Below, one piece after another: positions 48,600 to 60,300 of a stretch of 64,000 nt of DNA. The first letter of the stretch is position 1, and the number at the start of each line of letters is the position of its first letter. The DNA is from Triatoma infestans (taxonomy: Eukaryota > Arthropoda > Insecta > Hemiptera > Reduviidae): assembly GCA_011037195.1 (NCBI GenBank), contig JAAEAF010003376.1, positions 62,001-126,000 on the forward strand. Reading direction: 5' to 3'. The position numbers were made by a program, and so were the translations under genes. The notes beneath the pieces were generated by a model. The model worked only from the letters and a program-made list of their open reading frames with translations. It was not told where the DNA came from and did no database searches.

Positions 48600-49445
48600 C
48601 TAAGCATAACTTCTGGAGTGATTTTTCACTTTATAGACAAAAAAATAGTGCACTATTGAAATTACTTAGACATTATATATGTTTGGTGTTGTAAAGGTGG
48701 TTGCCTTAACTCTCCCAGAGGGAAACCTAACAGATGTCAGCTACCACCAAATCTTCCTAATAATCAATTTTCCCAGAAAAATATTTCAAATAAAAGTAAT
48801 AGGCACATAAATGTGTAATATGTGTATACCAAGTTTTCCCAAAAAAGGCTCCAACGATTTTCTTTAAACTTCGTATACCCACATACATAAATACCAATCA
48901 GCTTTATTTGAAATATTTTTTGGAGGGTTCCTGAGGAGACAGTAACTTAAAGCTTTCCTCTAAAGTACTACTTCAATTCAACGCATGGTTTCTACCACCT
49001 AAATAATATTAACATACATTAGATGCATTGCTAGTATACCAAACTTGAAGAAAATCCACTAACCGGAAGTGCTAATTGACAGAATAGGTTTTTGAGTTTT
49101 TTGAAATTATCTTGATAATTGCTAGAACAATTTTCTTTGAACTTGGAATGCTAACGGCACAGATGTGAACCTACCACTTTTATTTGAATTATTTTTCAAA
49201 AAGAAAAATATATTTTCTTAGATAGTTTGCTTAATTTGTAGCGGTAAACTTCAAACTGGGATTGGTTCTACGTTATTGACTCGCTCTTCACTTCCCTACC
49301 TGTTGGGTTGGTAGCTTGGTACTTGTCCCCTCACCCCTACTTCTATGTTCATGTTAGGACAAATAAATAATATGTGAAGTTTAAAGAAAATTTGTAATTT
49401 TTTATATAATTGTATTGTGTGAGTGTTTCACACAGGTTTTTGGAC
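48600..49445 (+). repeat. Family R copy, interior to 3' end
   Basis: Shows 'cccagaaaaatatttcaaat', 'ggctccaacgattttcttta', 'aaacttggaatgc'-type 'gaacttggaatgctaacggc' (about 49139-49158), 'ccactaaccggaagtgctaa' (about 49055-49074) and the end 'tgtgtgagtgtttcacac' (about 49417-49434). Two tandem-like internal blocks are visible, as in the copy at 26330-27490. Confidence 0.6.
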
Positions 49446-50380
49446 AACACCCCATTGTTCCTGTTTTTTTTTTATGGTTGTAAATAAAAAGGAACAGAAA
49501 TAAGCACAGGTGCAAATAAATAACTTACGCACAGGATAAATGCCGAAACCTCGAATAACAAAATGAATCAATGGTATGACGTATGCTGCTGACGACATCT
49601 AAGTACGCATTACTTACACTTACATATTCAATGACATTTAAGATTAAATAAACAAAAAATGCCTACTAAATTTTTATTGCTATCAATTCAACTTTTTTAC
49701 TTGAAAATGCCAAATTATTGTTTAAAATAAATAAACTTGTTTTATTTTATGCTCTTTTATTTTTAACTTTGAACCTTGAAATAAGAGTACGTTACAGTGT
49801 TTTTAACATATTCTATTCAAATTTTCTTCTAGAAATAATGCTTTAATCTGCTTTCTATTACTAAATGAATCTAAATACAAATTAGAAAAGTAAATATTTA
49901 TTTCAGAAATCCTCGTCTTACAACCTAAATACAGCAAACAATGGTTTTAATTAACATGTGGAAGTTATTGCATGTAACTTTATACAATAAATAGAAACAA
50001 GCAATACAATAGAAATATTAAAGAGTAGCCATAACAAACACTGCGGGCACCTTAAACAAGCCGGCGGCTGAGGTAGCCTCATCTTCATTTTCTTAATAAT
50101 CTAAATTTGAACTTTTCTATCTTATTCAGATACTACGAACTTAAAATACGTGATCATGACCTTGTGGGACTTTAGCTAAGTTGATAAACAAACAAACATG
50201 TAAAGTAATTATCAAGAACATTTAACTGTTTGCATAATTTTTTTTTCAGAAACAATTTGTGTTTAAATTGTTAAACCTGAGATTTATATTTTTATGTGCT
50301 TTAAGGAACCTTAACATCAGCAATCAATCAAAACATTATAAAATCACAACAAAATGTTAACTTTCACTGTTAGGAAGTAC
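49446..50380. other. Unassigned AT-rich DNA
   Basis: Nothing recognised. Confidence 0.5.
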
Positions 50381-50384
50381 TACG

Positions 50385-50600
50385 ATCTTGTCAAATAATC
50401 AAATTTGAATTATCACCGGAAATGCAAATTCTCAGAACCTCCGCATCAGAAAAATGTTGGAAACACAGATCTGTACTTGTTGTAGTGTGTGTGCATGTGG
50501 TCAACATAGCTCAAAATCTAAGGTTCCAAAATGCGTCAATCTAAAGTGCGACTAGAATTATCGTTGGGGTGCAAGCTCAATTTATTTCATACAAAATTTG
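50385..50600 (+). repeat. Family R fragment, 5' modules
   Basis: 'gaagtactacgatcttgtca' (about 50373-50392), 'tatcaccggaaatgcaa' (about 50413-50429), 'gtagtgtgtgtgcatgtggt' and 'caacatagctcaaaatct' repeat the 5' module order of family R. Confidence 0.6.
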
Positions 50601-51603
50601 TTGGCTGTAAGCTCTGAAGTATATATGGGGTCATGTCACTATTATTTTTTTTTTCAAACTCACTGCTCAAAGTTAATGCATGTTAAAAGGCATCCTGATT
50701 ACAAAAAAAAAAATCGTTTTTCCTTGGAACAGTGTTTATGATATATTTCACAAACATCAGAGAACAAGCCGCCTTTTTCTCTCCACAGAGTAAAAAAATT
50801 TCTTTTTTCTCCAGACAAGAAAATGCAGCTAGTTTCATTTAATACAAAACTTCCTTATATAAATTCAATAAAAATAGAAAATGTAGATATTATATTATGT
50901 TGAATGAATATTTGTTTAAGAATTAAACTTAATGAAAGGATGAAATTATTGTCAGTACACAAAATAGAATAATGTTAAACATTAACATAACGCTCTCATA
51001 CATTTCCATGTGTTCCTTATCTACATTAGTTCTCATTCAATTTTCCACACTTTCAAAAAAAGTTTTAACAGTTGCATAATAAATAATATTTATCGCATGT
51101 GTAATGTGTACGTATCTTGTTGAGTGCCAAATTGTAGAGAACGAATATTCACATATGTCAGCGTCCGAGTAGCCAAATAAATAACTATCATTTAAATTGG
51201 TCTGTTGTGTCTGAAGTGCATAATTAAAAACAGAAGATCGAAAGCAAAGAGGATTTGGGAGAGCCTAAAATATAAATTTTAAGGTGCTGGCGCACCTAAA
51301 ATATAAATTTGCGACCAGCTCCACCACCATACAATAGACAGCCAACACGAGTTTCAGTCTTCAGAATCGGATACACTAACTTCTAAATATTAAAAATGAT
51401 AGCGTCAGTCATACACATATGTTCCTCTAATATCAACTTCTCAACCTTTTATATTGGACTAATTCTCATTGCATTGAAATAGTAAATTTAATGTAGGAAA
51501 TGATTTCCTTATTGTAGTAATAAGAAGTGGATATTTCTGATTCTGAAGTGAAAGTATCACTGGACGAAGACAAGGAGCCTTGCAATGAGGTAAAATAAAA
51601 TTC
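50601..51603. other. Unassigned sequence with a short direct repeat
   Basis: 'cctaaaatataaattt' occurs twice, at about 51265-51280 and 51296-51311, with 'aaggtgctggcgca' between. No gene is supported. Confidence 0.4.
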
Positions 51604-51612
51604 ATTCAATAT

Positions 51613-51792
51613 GTTTCTTCTTTTTTTTTTTTTTTTTTGTTAATTTAGGGCATGTCAGCATCTATGGCCATTGGCATTCAGTGCACTGCCGGTCTTAGAT
51701 AACACTTCTACCACCAGCACTGTTGGATTCGAACCCTGGACCTCCGTGTCGGAGTCAGCACGCTACCACTGAGATAATACATTACCTAATTA
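51613..51792 (-). repeat. SINE (family S) copy with candidate 9-bp target duplication
   Basis: On the minus strand: A-box-like TATCTCAGTGG (51766-51776), B box GGTTCGAATCC (51725-51735), a shortened body ('gaccggcagtgcactgaatg', 'gccaatggccatagatgctg') and a poly-A tail (T run about 51620-51639 on plus). ATTCAATAT flanks it at 51604-51612 and 51793-51801. The body lacks part of the octet-like region of the 38204-38478 copy, indicating an internal deletion or a subfamily. Confidence 0.85.
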
Positions 51793-51801
51793 ATTCAATA
51801 T

Positions 51802-53816
51802 TAATTTTGCTGAGACAAAATAAGAGTATATAAATTTAAACAAATCACACAAAAAAAAATTAAAAGATATTTATTATCGAGTGATATTTACATCGACACG
51901 TTGTTGGTGTGAAATCTATATAAGTGAATTATCTGAAATGACAATCTAAGCATAGTGGAGAGTGAAGCTTGTTCGATCGGAGGTTAATTGCTGTAATAAA
52001 TGGTAGTTCAAAGGTGAATTAAAGGTGCTTTCAAGTGTTTGGTTGTGCCGCTCTCATATGGAAGAACCATTCTCACGGGATAATTGAGTTAAACCAACTG
52101 ACAGTAGATGTTACCTTTTTTGTGTTTGAGTTAATTTAATAAAATGACTAATTATAATTTATTTATTCTGAAAAAAATTCTGAAAACTGTGGTCATGGAA
52201 ATTGTACATACACCAATAGTAACAATTTGTAATGTTCATCATGGATAACTACAACAGCTATTTAAAAAAAATATATTTAGACGTTCAGAAAAAAAATACT
52301 GCAAAATATTTTTCAACGGATCATTATTCAGTGAATAAATATCTCTGATGATCATTATCCAGTAGTAACCATACCAAAACCCCAAACAGTGCACATCGTT
52401 TCCTAGGATCTTTACAAATCGTCAGTACGTGTTATAGAAAACAAGACGCTGAATAGCAATAAAAGTTCAAATATTTGAATTAGTTTAATTATTGGATTTT
52501 TTTAAGGACCTCTGTATATGCCAAAGAAGATAAAATAAACATCTTGCCAATTAACTTGCATTAAACAAAACGGTACGAGTAACTTAGTAACCCACTCCAC
52601 AACAATACTTGTCAACAGACTGATCAACACAGACAAGTTGCTTCGTGTTATAATGTACATGTTAAGGGAAGTATAGAATACTGGATGCAAGTCCAAATCT
52701 GACCCATTCTGTATTTTCGAAAGGTTCTTGTTGTATTTTTTTTACTTCTAGAAAATTTCAAAACTCTTTATTCTATATGAAAATTTGAAGTACATAACTT
52801 TAAAACTAGCATAGAGATGATAAACATCTTTTCTTTTTTTATACCATATATTACATTTAGGAACTTTTAGTTAATGTTTTAGTGTTGTAACTTATTTTTA
52901 TTAAAATAAGTTACAACACTAAAACATGTATTTATTTTTATATGAAATTAACTAGTCACTAGAAAGTTAAATTTATGTAAAAAGATGAAAAAGAAGATTA
53001 TATCTAAATGGGATCAAAACGAAGCTCAATTTCAACTAAGTTTTTATATTTATTAAATTATTGTGTTCGATTTGGAAGTTTAAATAATTGTAAACAAAAA
53101 ATTAATTGTGTATAAATAGTTAAAAAATATCTTTTACCTATCCCTTTCTTTTTGTGCGGACCAACTGGCACACAGCTGTCACAAACTGATGCGTGAAAGT
53201 TTATTTTCAACCTTTTTATGCAAATGGAGAAGTTGTGTTCTAAGTTGAGCAAAACTTTCCGTTTGCTTTAAAACACTTCATATTCTCGAATTTGTGTACC
53301 TACGTATTTGTGTTTGTTTATAGTTTGAAGGAAATATTTTTGGATCAGAATGAGAAATGCTTTACTCTGGTAATGATTTTTAAAAGCTCAATAAAGCCGT
53401 TAATAATCAGAAGATTAAATTATATATATATATATATATATATATAAAAGCCTGCCTACCTGCAAATAACATTTGAAAATGAAAAGAGTAGTGGCCAGGC
53501 CACAGTTATTCTCGAGGGTAAACAAACCATTCCTCAATTAAATCTTCTAAAAGGAACATCGCCAAACTTAATTATCTATAATACTTTGTTTATTTTATTA
53601 TATCTTTATAAAAGTAGCCATCAAAAACATTAATTTTAAGCTTTAAAAGATCCTGAGCGATGAACGAATTAATGTTTTTATTCAGTAGTTGGGTCCTGTG
53701 AAGCGAATTTTTTAAAAATGTGTATAAAAATCACAAATCTTTCTCTCGCTATATTTTCCAACTTCCTCTGACAAATTTACCTTCGCAATTAGAATTTTTA
53801 TCAAAAACAATTAAGA
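51802..53816. other. Unassigned AT-rich DNA containing a perfect hairpin
   Basis: Nothing coding. The hairpin at 52874-52927 is listed separately; a (TA)n run lies at about 53422-53447. Confidence 0.45.
52874..52927. repeat. Perfect 25-bp inverted repeat with 4-nt loop
   Basis: The arms at 52874-52898 and 52903-52927 are exact reverse complements around TATT. Each arm holds 'gttttagtgttgtaactta'. It could be a small foldback element, a snap-back duplication or a pre-miRNA-like stem, although perfect pairing and a 4-nt loop are unlike a typical miRNA precursor. Confidence 0.9.
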
Positions 53817-54010
53817 TGCCGTAATAGCTGAGTGGTTACAGGCTTGACCTCAAAGCTGAGGGGTAATTAGGGTATTACGGTTATTGGGTTGGACCTTTAG
53901 TTAGCCTGGACTTGGTAATGCAAGTGATTTATAGAAAAGTGTTTGCTATGCGCCTCCAACAAGACAGCCGAACACGCTGGAATAAGTATTACGAAGGGAC
54001 AAATTGATTA
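53817..54010 (+). repeat. tRNA-like headed repeat (related to family R head)
   Basis: Has an A-box-like TAGCTGAGTGG at 53825-53835 in a tRNA-like setting ('gcttgacctcaaagctgagg'). Downstream 'gatttatagaaaagtgtttg' resembles 'atatatagtaaagtgtgatt' of the head at 26330-26560. The B box is degraded and the rest of family R is not recognisable behind it. Confidence 0.4.
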
Positions 54011-54409
54011 TTGTTATAATGTGATATATTAAATGAATCTCAGAATAGGTAATTATTTTCGACAGAATCTCCTGCTACATTTATTATACACTTGACCATT
54101 CCGCTACAGTTTTTTTTATGTCGACAGTAATCCTGAAGTGTGAGCCAGTTGTGCACATTTGTTTTCACTCGTTCGTTGTTGTGTAACTTGAGACTCTTTT
54201 AAGGACTCCTCCAAAAAAATAATCTAATCTATTTTTTCGTAAGTTTCAAGCTTTGAACATTGTTCTGGAGTAAGAGTACTCTTCCCCCCTGAAACTATGC
54301 TACTTTTTCAGGATCACAGGCTTGTTTTTTCTATCGCAGTTTATCTGTCTTCTTGAATAGGAGCATCAAAGCGAACTTCAAATGATGGAGCTGAAACCGC
54401 GATTGGTCG

Positions 54410-54875
54410 TGTAATGTTTTGGTGTGGTGATGTGTATTTGTAGTAGCACGAGCGTTATTGTTTAATAAAGGGCTTGTATGTATGTAGTTTAAAAGAGAAT
54501 GAAGTATTAGCAATAATAAAGAAATCACACTGTTTTTAAAAAGATATATTCTCTAAGAGATATTAATTTACTTTAGATTATCACAACAAGCTTATAAATT
54601 AACTGGAATAAACTGTAATGTTATAACACAACTCAGAAGCGTCCTCCTTGAATTCTAGAACAAGTCTGTCCTGCAAAGAATGTTTCTCTTTTGTCCGTTT
54701 AGTGCCTCCCCTGTGGAGAGAAGGGGGGTAGTACAAAGCCATCAAGGTTAATAAATTCTTCCAGTAATTGTTTCCATATACCTGGCTTGTCCTTTTGCAA
54801 GGGAATGTCACATATCTAGATATTTTTGATTTATTTATGAATTAATATATTTCTAAGTTTCTTGCATCCATCACA
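54410..54875 (-). repeat. 3' LTR of the gag-only element
   Basis: 466 nt, minus-strand ends TGTGATGGATGC and AAAACATTACA (TGTGATG/CATTACA near-inverted). Compared with the 5' LTR it differs mainly by small indels, for example near 54425-54445. Confidence 0.93.
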
Positions 54876-55224
54876 TTATCCCCCCTTCTGGAGAAATTTT
54901 TCGGCCCGAAAAATTTGGGAGGTAATCTAGTGTTGTAGAGGCTTGAAGGTTATCCTCTGGTATGGCGAGAGGCGTGTGTGTAACCTCTGCAAGGTAGTCG
55001 TGTGTACAGTAGACTACAGGCACCTTCTTCTTGAGCAAACGCTGCTTGAATGCGTGAGCGTTGCTCTGGTGATGGATCGTCTCCTTCTCGAGTGAACGCT
55101 GCTTGTGTGGGTGAGCGTTAGTCTGGTGGTAGATTGATTGGCAAACACTGCTTGGCGAGTGTTGCTGATGAAGATGTAACTGGCAAGGGTAGACAATATA
55201 GGCTTCTGCTTGATGGTGATGCAT
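54871..55224 (-). pseudogene. Vestigial Pol C-terminal peptide of the gag-only element
   Basis: A 117-codon frame that runs into the LTR. Its end (PNFSGRKISPEGG) corresponds to SNFSHMKNFFRRGDD, read in the same position in the 1.6-kb LTR element (about 32905-32960). The middle has two near-repeats (NAHPHKQRSLEKE and NAHAFKQRLLKKK). No enzyme motif is present. I read it as the low-complexity tail of an otherwise deleted pol; translation from the internal Met is unproven. Confidence 0.45.
54876..54891 (-). other. Polypurine tract of the gag-only element
   Basis: AGAAGGGGGGATAA on the minus strand abuts the 3' LTR. Confidence 0.75.
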
Positions 55225-57403
55225 GTAATATCTTGAATTCTTGAAGTGACTCTATATGCATATATGTGTTTTTGTTAATATGACTCTATATAAACGAAAA
55301 TGCTTATGTTTTTCTTGAACTGATTCTATATAAACGAAAAATACTTAAATAATTCAAAATAATTCAACATATAGATACATTACAGAAAAATTTATAGTAA
55401 TAAATAAATAAGCAATAAAATTTAAATGAACAAGTATAATTAAATACATATATAGCACCACGAAAATCTATTTATTATTGTGGTGATAAAAATACAATAA
55501 AACAAAACAAACAAAAAATGAAGGAAAGGTATTGAATAAGGTTTTTAGAAGTGAGCTAATTACTAAGATAAGGTGTTAAGATTTTAGTTAAGGATTTGTT
55601 TGTTTATATGATTAAGTGTGTTTTCAATTTCCATTTGGAAATATTGTGTTGTTGATAACACCACTGATCCCTTTCCATTTGGAAATGTTGCGTCGTTAGT
55701 CAATTTCCCTTTGGAAATGCTGTGGTGTTAGTTTATTTCCTTTTGGAAATGTCGTGTAAGTTTATTTCCCTTTGGAAATTTGTGCAGTTTGTGAGTTTTC
55801 CATTTGGAATAAGTCCAGTTGGCGTCCATTTCTTGTCCATCTTGAAGTAATATTTGTATGTCTAATTTAATAATTGCTGCATGTGCAGGCATATTTGTGT
55901 ATATTTTTGTTATTTCCCTTTGGAAATACGTGCAGTTAGTTGGTGTTCATCTTGTGGAATAAAAATTGTTAACCTAGTTGTACATCGACAACAAATAAGT
56001 ATCTGTTGCATTTGCAAACAGATATATATAATTTTCAGTTTGTGTAGTCTTATTTACTATGATCGTAGGTTATAACTGTGATAGTTCTCAGTGTGTAGTT
56101 GTGGTAATATTAGTGTACGTAGCGAATTCATCTATTCATTATTAGTTTAAATGTTTGTTTGATTTAGTTTAGTTTTATGTGTGTTTATTTTTGCGAGCAG
56201 GATGCGATAGGAGGATTATGAGAAGATGAAGATCTTTTCCTTTGGTAAAATCTTGTGTACCTGAAAATTATAGTATTCAACAGAATATTAAATTACAACT
56301 AATGAATGATAGATAATTTTAAATATTTACAAGTAACATGCAATTTTCATGCTCACATTCATAACATGCAATTCATGCATACACATGCAATGATGTAGTT
56401 GTGAAGAAGTTTGATCTGCAAAAGAGAAATTTAAAATTTGTAAATTGTTACAGCATAAAAATATTATGGATATGTATGCAATAATTTCAACAAATAGTAT
56501 AAAAATTATTAAAGCTAAGAGGTAAAGATGAAATATATATCTTGAGGGAGTATTGCACACGGGTGGAGCCGATTGTATGTTGATCAGCTCTTCGGCTATG
56601 CTGTGTTTTCTAGATACCTTAAGTTAACAATACAAGAAACAATTAGGCATTATTAAATATAACATTAAAGTACAAATGATAAACAAGTACAAGTGTAATA
56701 GAAATGATTTAATTTTCTTTTAAGGTGAACTGAAAAAAATAAATTAATTGTTTAATACAATAAAAACATCAATATTAACATATAAAAATATTAAACAAAT
56801 TCACGTGATCATCTTGATTTCTGCAAAATAAAATAATTGTAAATTATTATTTAAAAATATACAATGCAATAATTACAAATATTAAAGGCGGAATAAATTT
56901 ATAAATCGTGGTACGAGAGTTTTCAGTGCTGAAACAAAAATAATATGTCCATTATTGCAACAAGGTAAATACAATTTATACATTTTTGTTCTTAAGGCTA
57001 ACAAGATTCCTACATATAACATTTACATGTGGTGTAGTATGTAGAGTTTGAGCAGTGTGATAGAATGAGAATAATTTTCAAGAGATTCAATGTATTGTTG
57101 TGTTATGTATTGTGTGCGCGAGGTGGCACAGAAATTTTGTGGCTAGTTACTAGGGATTTTACTGAACTTAGCGATTAGTACTAAATTGGTGCGTTTGAGT
57201 ACTATTTGAAAATTGAATGTTGAATTTATTAAGTGTTAGATACGTGCGCAAATTATTGATTGCCCTGTAAGGACGTTTCTACAAGTATTCATTGGAAATT
57301 GCCTTTTAATTGCGAAAGTATGGATTCGCTAGAAAATTTGGAATTTTTGACATTGTCCGCATGCAAATGAAGGGACGTGATGCCATAATTAGGTATTACC
57401 TGG
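55225..57403. other. Non-coding interior of the gag-only element
   Basis: About 2.2 kb of AT-rich DNA occupying the place of pol. It includes the palindrome array at 55621-55930. No protease (DTG/DSG), RT (YxDD) or integrase motif was found in any frame. Confidence 0.65.
55621..55930. repeat. Array of TTTCCNTTTGGAAAT palindromes
   Basis: Seven spaced units of the form 'atttccctttggaaat' (near 55627, 55671, 55700, 55732, 55759, 55796 and 55911), each nearly self-complementary, with 'tgttgtg' or 'gtgcagtt'-like spacers. It lies inside the gag-only element between gag and the 3' LTR. Confidence 0.85.
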
Positions 57404-58810
57404 TTAGACAGGACTGATGGAAGCAGGTATGATTGCCATGGTCATAATATCAGGTTTTCGAGAAAGCGACTGAGGGCTAACTCGTTTTGGGCTGTATTTG
57501 GAAACAATTACGAGCCGTATGTCCAAATGTTGAACAATATTGGCAAGTGGGCCTATCTTGGAGGTTATTATTGTTTCATTACCATTGTTATTATTCTGAT
57601 TATATTGGGATCTATCTGAATAAGAGTTAAATCGTGAATTATTTGAATTAACTCGAGTATTATGATTGTTACTATAATATTGATTATTATTATTATTATT
57701 ATTATTATAGCGATTATTACTATTTGCTCTGTGATTAAAATTTTGAGGAATATTAAATTTCTTAGGCATTTTGCCAAAGCTAGTACGAAGTTTTGGTCTA
57801 AATTTGTTGGTGCAGTCCACGTCAAAATGTTGACCGGAACAAGCTCTATTCTTTAATATATTAAAAACTCTACGGGTGGTAGTAGGTTTTGGTTTCTGAT
57901 TTTTATTTCGATGCGGACATTCTCTGTGGAAATGCATTTGTCCACAGAAACGACAAGGAGATGGGGGTGTGCGAGGATTAGAAGTTTTCGAAGTGACAGC
58001 GAAAACTGTGTGGTTTGTTTCAGAAGCCTGTATTTCTTTTAGGGCATTGGCATAAGAAAGTGCTTCATCTAATTTTTGAGGTAGCTTAGTTAGTACCTCA
58101 TTACGAAGCGGTTGAGGAAGTGACTCCAGGAATGCATCAATGGCCAGTTTATCTAAAATAGTTTGTAAGGCCTCGAGTGGGTTAGCTTGTGCTTTTAAAT
58201 GAATGGCGGATTGGATGTGTCTAATCCTGTCCGCGAAGGTTTCAGGAGATTCTGTGGGTAGGGAGTGAATATTAGTCATCTGTTGTAAGAGGACTAGGAG
58301 TGTTTACTCCTTACGAAATCGGGCTAGAAGTCGCTCTGAAATTAGAGAATACGTTATAATTGTACCCTGGCGTTGTAATTCGGCTTTCTGGGCGTCGTAA
58401 AATATCTTTGCAGAACCTGAGAGCCTAAGTGCTAATATCTCTAATTTCGCTGCGTCGTCCCAGCCAGAAAGGCTAGCACAATGGCTAATTTGGTCTAGGA
58501 AATCGGACACTTTGGCTGAATTTTCGCCATCGAAAGTAGGTAAACTATTGATTAATTGCAAATTCCTTAAGGGACTAGGTTGATTGTTAATTGGAGGATT
58601 TGCTAATTGCTGCTGAGCAAGTAAATATTCTACAGCAGCGTCGATGCCCATGTCTTGTCCATTAATCTTATACATTTTGGAATTGAATGAATTACTTGGG
58701 GAAAGATTATATTTTTCAAGACGTCTACGTAATTGGAGTAAATTGCCTCCAACAGAAAGGTTATTATCGCGTAATATCTTTACAATTTGGGATCTATTAA
58801 GTACACTCAT
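57404..58810 (-). pseudogene. gag: Gag of the LTR element, one in-frame stop
   Basis: Two open stretches (58810-58304, 168 aa; 58279-57404, 291 aa) lie in the same frame, separated by one TAA at 58304-58306 and eight sense codons, so a single nonsense change splits Gag. The N-terminus has a SAP-like helix-extended-helix motif (LNRSQIVKILRDNNLSVGG, residues about 3-40). A capsid-like retrotransposon GAG region follows (SLPTFDGENSAKVSDFLDQI). The second part holds a variant zinc knuckle C109-x2-C112-x3-H116-x4-C121, a degraded second one (CSGQHFDVDC) and an Asn-rich tract (about residues 188-245). Gag forms the particle and packages RNA. The near-open state suggests recent activity. Confidence 0.88.
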
Positions 58811-58992
58811 AAATTCAAAATTACAAGGGATTGGGGTACAGTGGTAGATTACAAAAATTTAAAAATGAAATTCACTAGAAAATTCAATGCTGAGAAAATA
58901 ATTAAAAACAATCAAATTATCTGGATAATTTGTTTAATTATGAAATTAAAAATTGTACGTACTTTTAATTTGTGGATTCTGGTTGAAAATAT

Positions 58993-59010
58993 CCCAAACA
59001 GCTGGCACCA
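58993..59010 (-). other. Primer-binding site of the gag-only element
   Basis: TGGTGCCAGCTGTTTGGG on the minus strand starts one base after the 5' LTR. It has the same position and a similar sequence to TGGTGGCAGCAGTGGGAT of the 1.6-kb element. Confidence 0.6.
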
Positions 59011-59011
59011 A

Positions 59012-59473
59012 TGTAATGTTTTGGTGTGATGTACGAGCAGTAGCACGAGCGGTATTGTATAATAAAGGGCTTGTAAGTATGCAAGTTTAAAAGAGAATGA
59101 AGTATTAGCAATAATAAAGAAATCACACTGTTTTTAAAAAGATATTCTCTAAGAGAAATTAATTTACTTTAGATTATCTCTACAACAAGCTTATAAATTA
59201 ACTGGAATAAACTGTAATGTTATAACACAACTCAGAAGCGTCCTCCTTGAATTCTAGAACAAGTCTGTCCTGCAAAGAATGTTTCTCTTTTGTCCGTTTA
59301 GTGCCTCCCCTGTGGGGAGAAGGGGGTAGTACAAAGCCATCAAGGTTAATAAATTCTTCCAGTAATTGTTTCCATATACCTGGCTTGTCCTTTTGCAAGG
59401 GAATGTCACATATCTAGATATTTTTGATTTATTTATGAATTAATATATTTCTAAGTTTCTTGCATCCATCACA
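59012..59473 (-). repeat. 5' LTR of the gag-only element
   Basis: 462 nt partner of 54410-54875, followed outward by the GTCG duplication. Confidence 0.93.
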
Positions 59474-59477
59474 GTCG

Positions 59478-60135
59478 TTCCGCACGTGGCAAACCAAGCA
59501 CAATTGTGTTCGCTTATTATGAATATTTGAATTATATAGATTTTTGTTTTGTTTTACATGATATTAACAGATGAAGCCATAGTCATAATTCTACATATAT
59601 TTTCGGACGACATACGCCAGTTTAGTATGGGAAATAAATATTGGGTTGCCACACCTGAATGGCAAAAGTTCGTCGAATGGCCGAAGTTGCCAATGGTGGT
59701 GCATAGGAAAAAGAAATGATTTTATTGTATTAAATAGTATATATAAGTCTATAATGAGACCAAATCCTAATTATAATTTTTTTTTTAAATTGATACATTA
59801 TTTCGAATATTTGGGCCTCTCTGACATTATCACGGCAATTGGAAGGATTTATTCAATATGATAGATACCTGCATTAGAACCAATTTATTTCATTATTAGA
59901 CAACCGGCGTACAAAATTATATGAATCAGATCTTTATTTTCGCCGCAAACCTTTCATAAAGACGAAATTTCAATGTTGATCTTGAACAGAGATCCTTTAC
60001 CGGATTAGTAATTAATCGGCTTATCACTCTGCATAAATTTTTCTACATCGTCAATTGGGAATACCAAGAATTATTACTCACATTCATATTAAAAAACTCT
60101 ATACGTTTACTTCTATACTGTACACTTGTCATCTT
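59478..60135. other. Unassigned sequence, possibly part of a LINE relic
   Basis: No supported frame. On the minus strand it lies downstream of the RNase H-like scrap at 60140-60300 and may be its decayed continuation. Confidence 0.3.
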
Positions 60136-60139
60136 GTTA

Positions 60140-60300
60140 AAATTTCGCACTTAATAACTGGCAGTACATCAGGATGGTGGAGGAATATTGAAGAGTTTTC
60201 CTTCCTCTATCGCTTTTTTTGCCAGTCTATCCACCACCTCATATTCTTCTATTTCTAATTATGATTTAATTCTTACAAATTTTAAATTTGCTCCGCTCCT
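60140..60300 (-). pseudogene. RNase H-like scrap of a LINE
   Basis: Minus-strand reading gives EEYEVVDRLAKKAIEEGKLF, resembling the 'GNE.ADRLAKEA' end of LINE RNase H. It lasts only about 35 codons before stops. A tentative call on one motif. Confidence 0.4.

Larger units (their letters stand above)
54410..59473 (-). mobile_element. Gag-only Gypsy-type LTR retrotransposon (5.06 kb)
   Basis: LTRs at 54410-54875 and 59012-59473 are near-identical, and a 4-bp duplication GTCG (54406-54409, 59474-59477) fixes the ends. On the minus strand: 5' LTR, primer-binding site, gag (58810 to 57404), then 2.5 kb without protease, RT, RNase H or integrase motifs, a short relic of a pol end, hairpin, purine tract and 3' LTR. 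This matches the description of terminal-repeat elements that keep only GAG. It would need Pol supplied by a related element. Confidence 0.92.

Noticed and set aside
53817..53900. A functional tRNA gene
   Set aside because: An A box is present but the B box is degraded and no cloverleaf closes.
55621..55930. CRISPR-like array
   Set aside because: Units are short imperfect palindromes with unequal spacing in an insect-like LTR element; nothing else indicates CRISPR.
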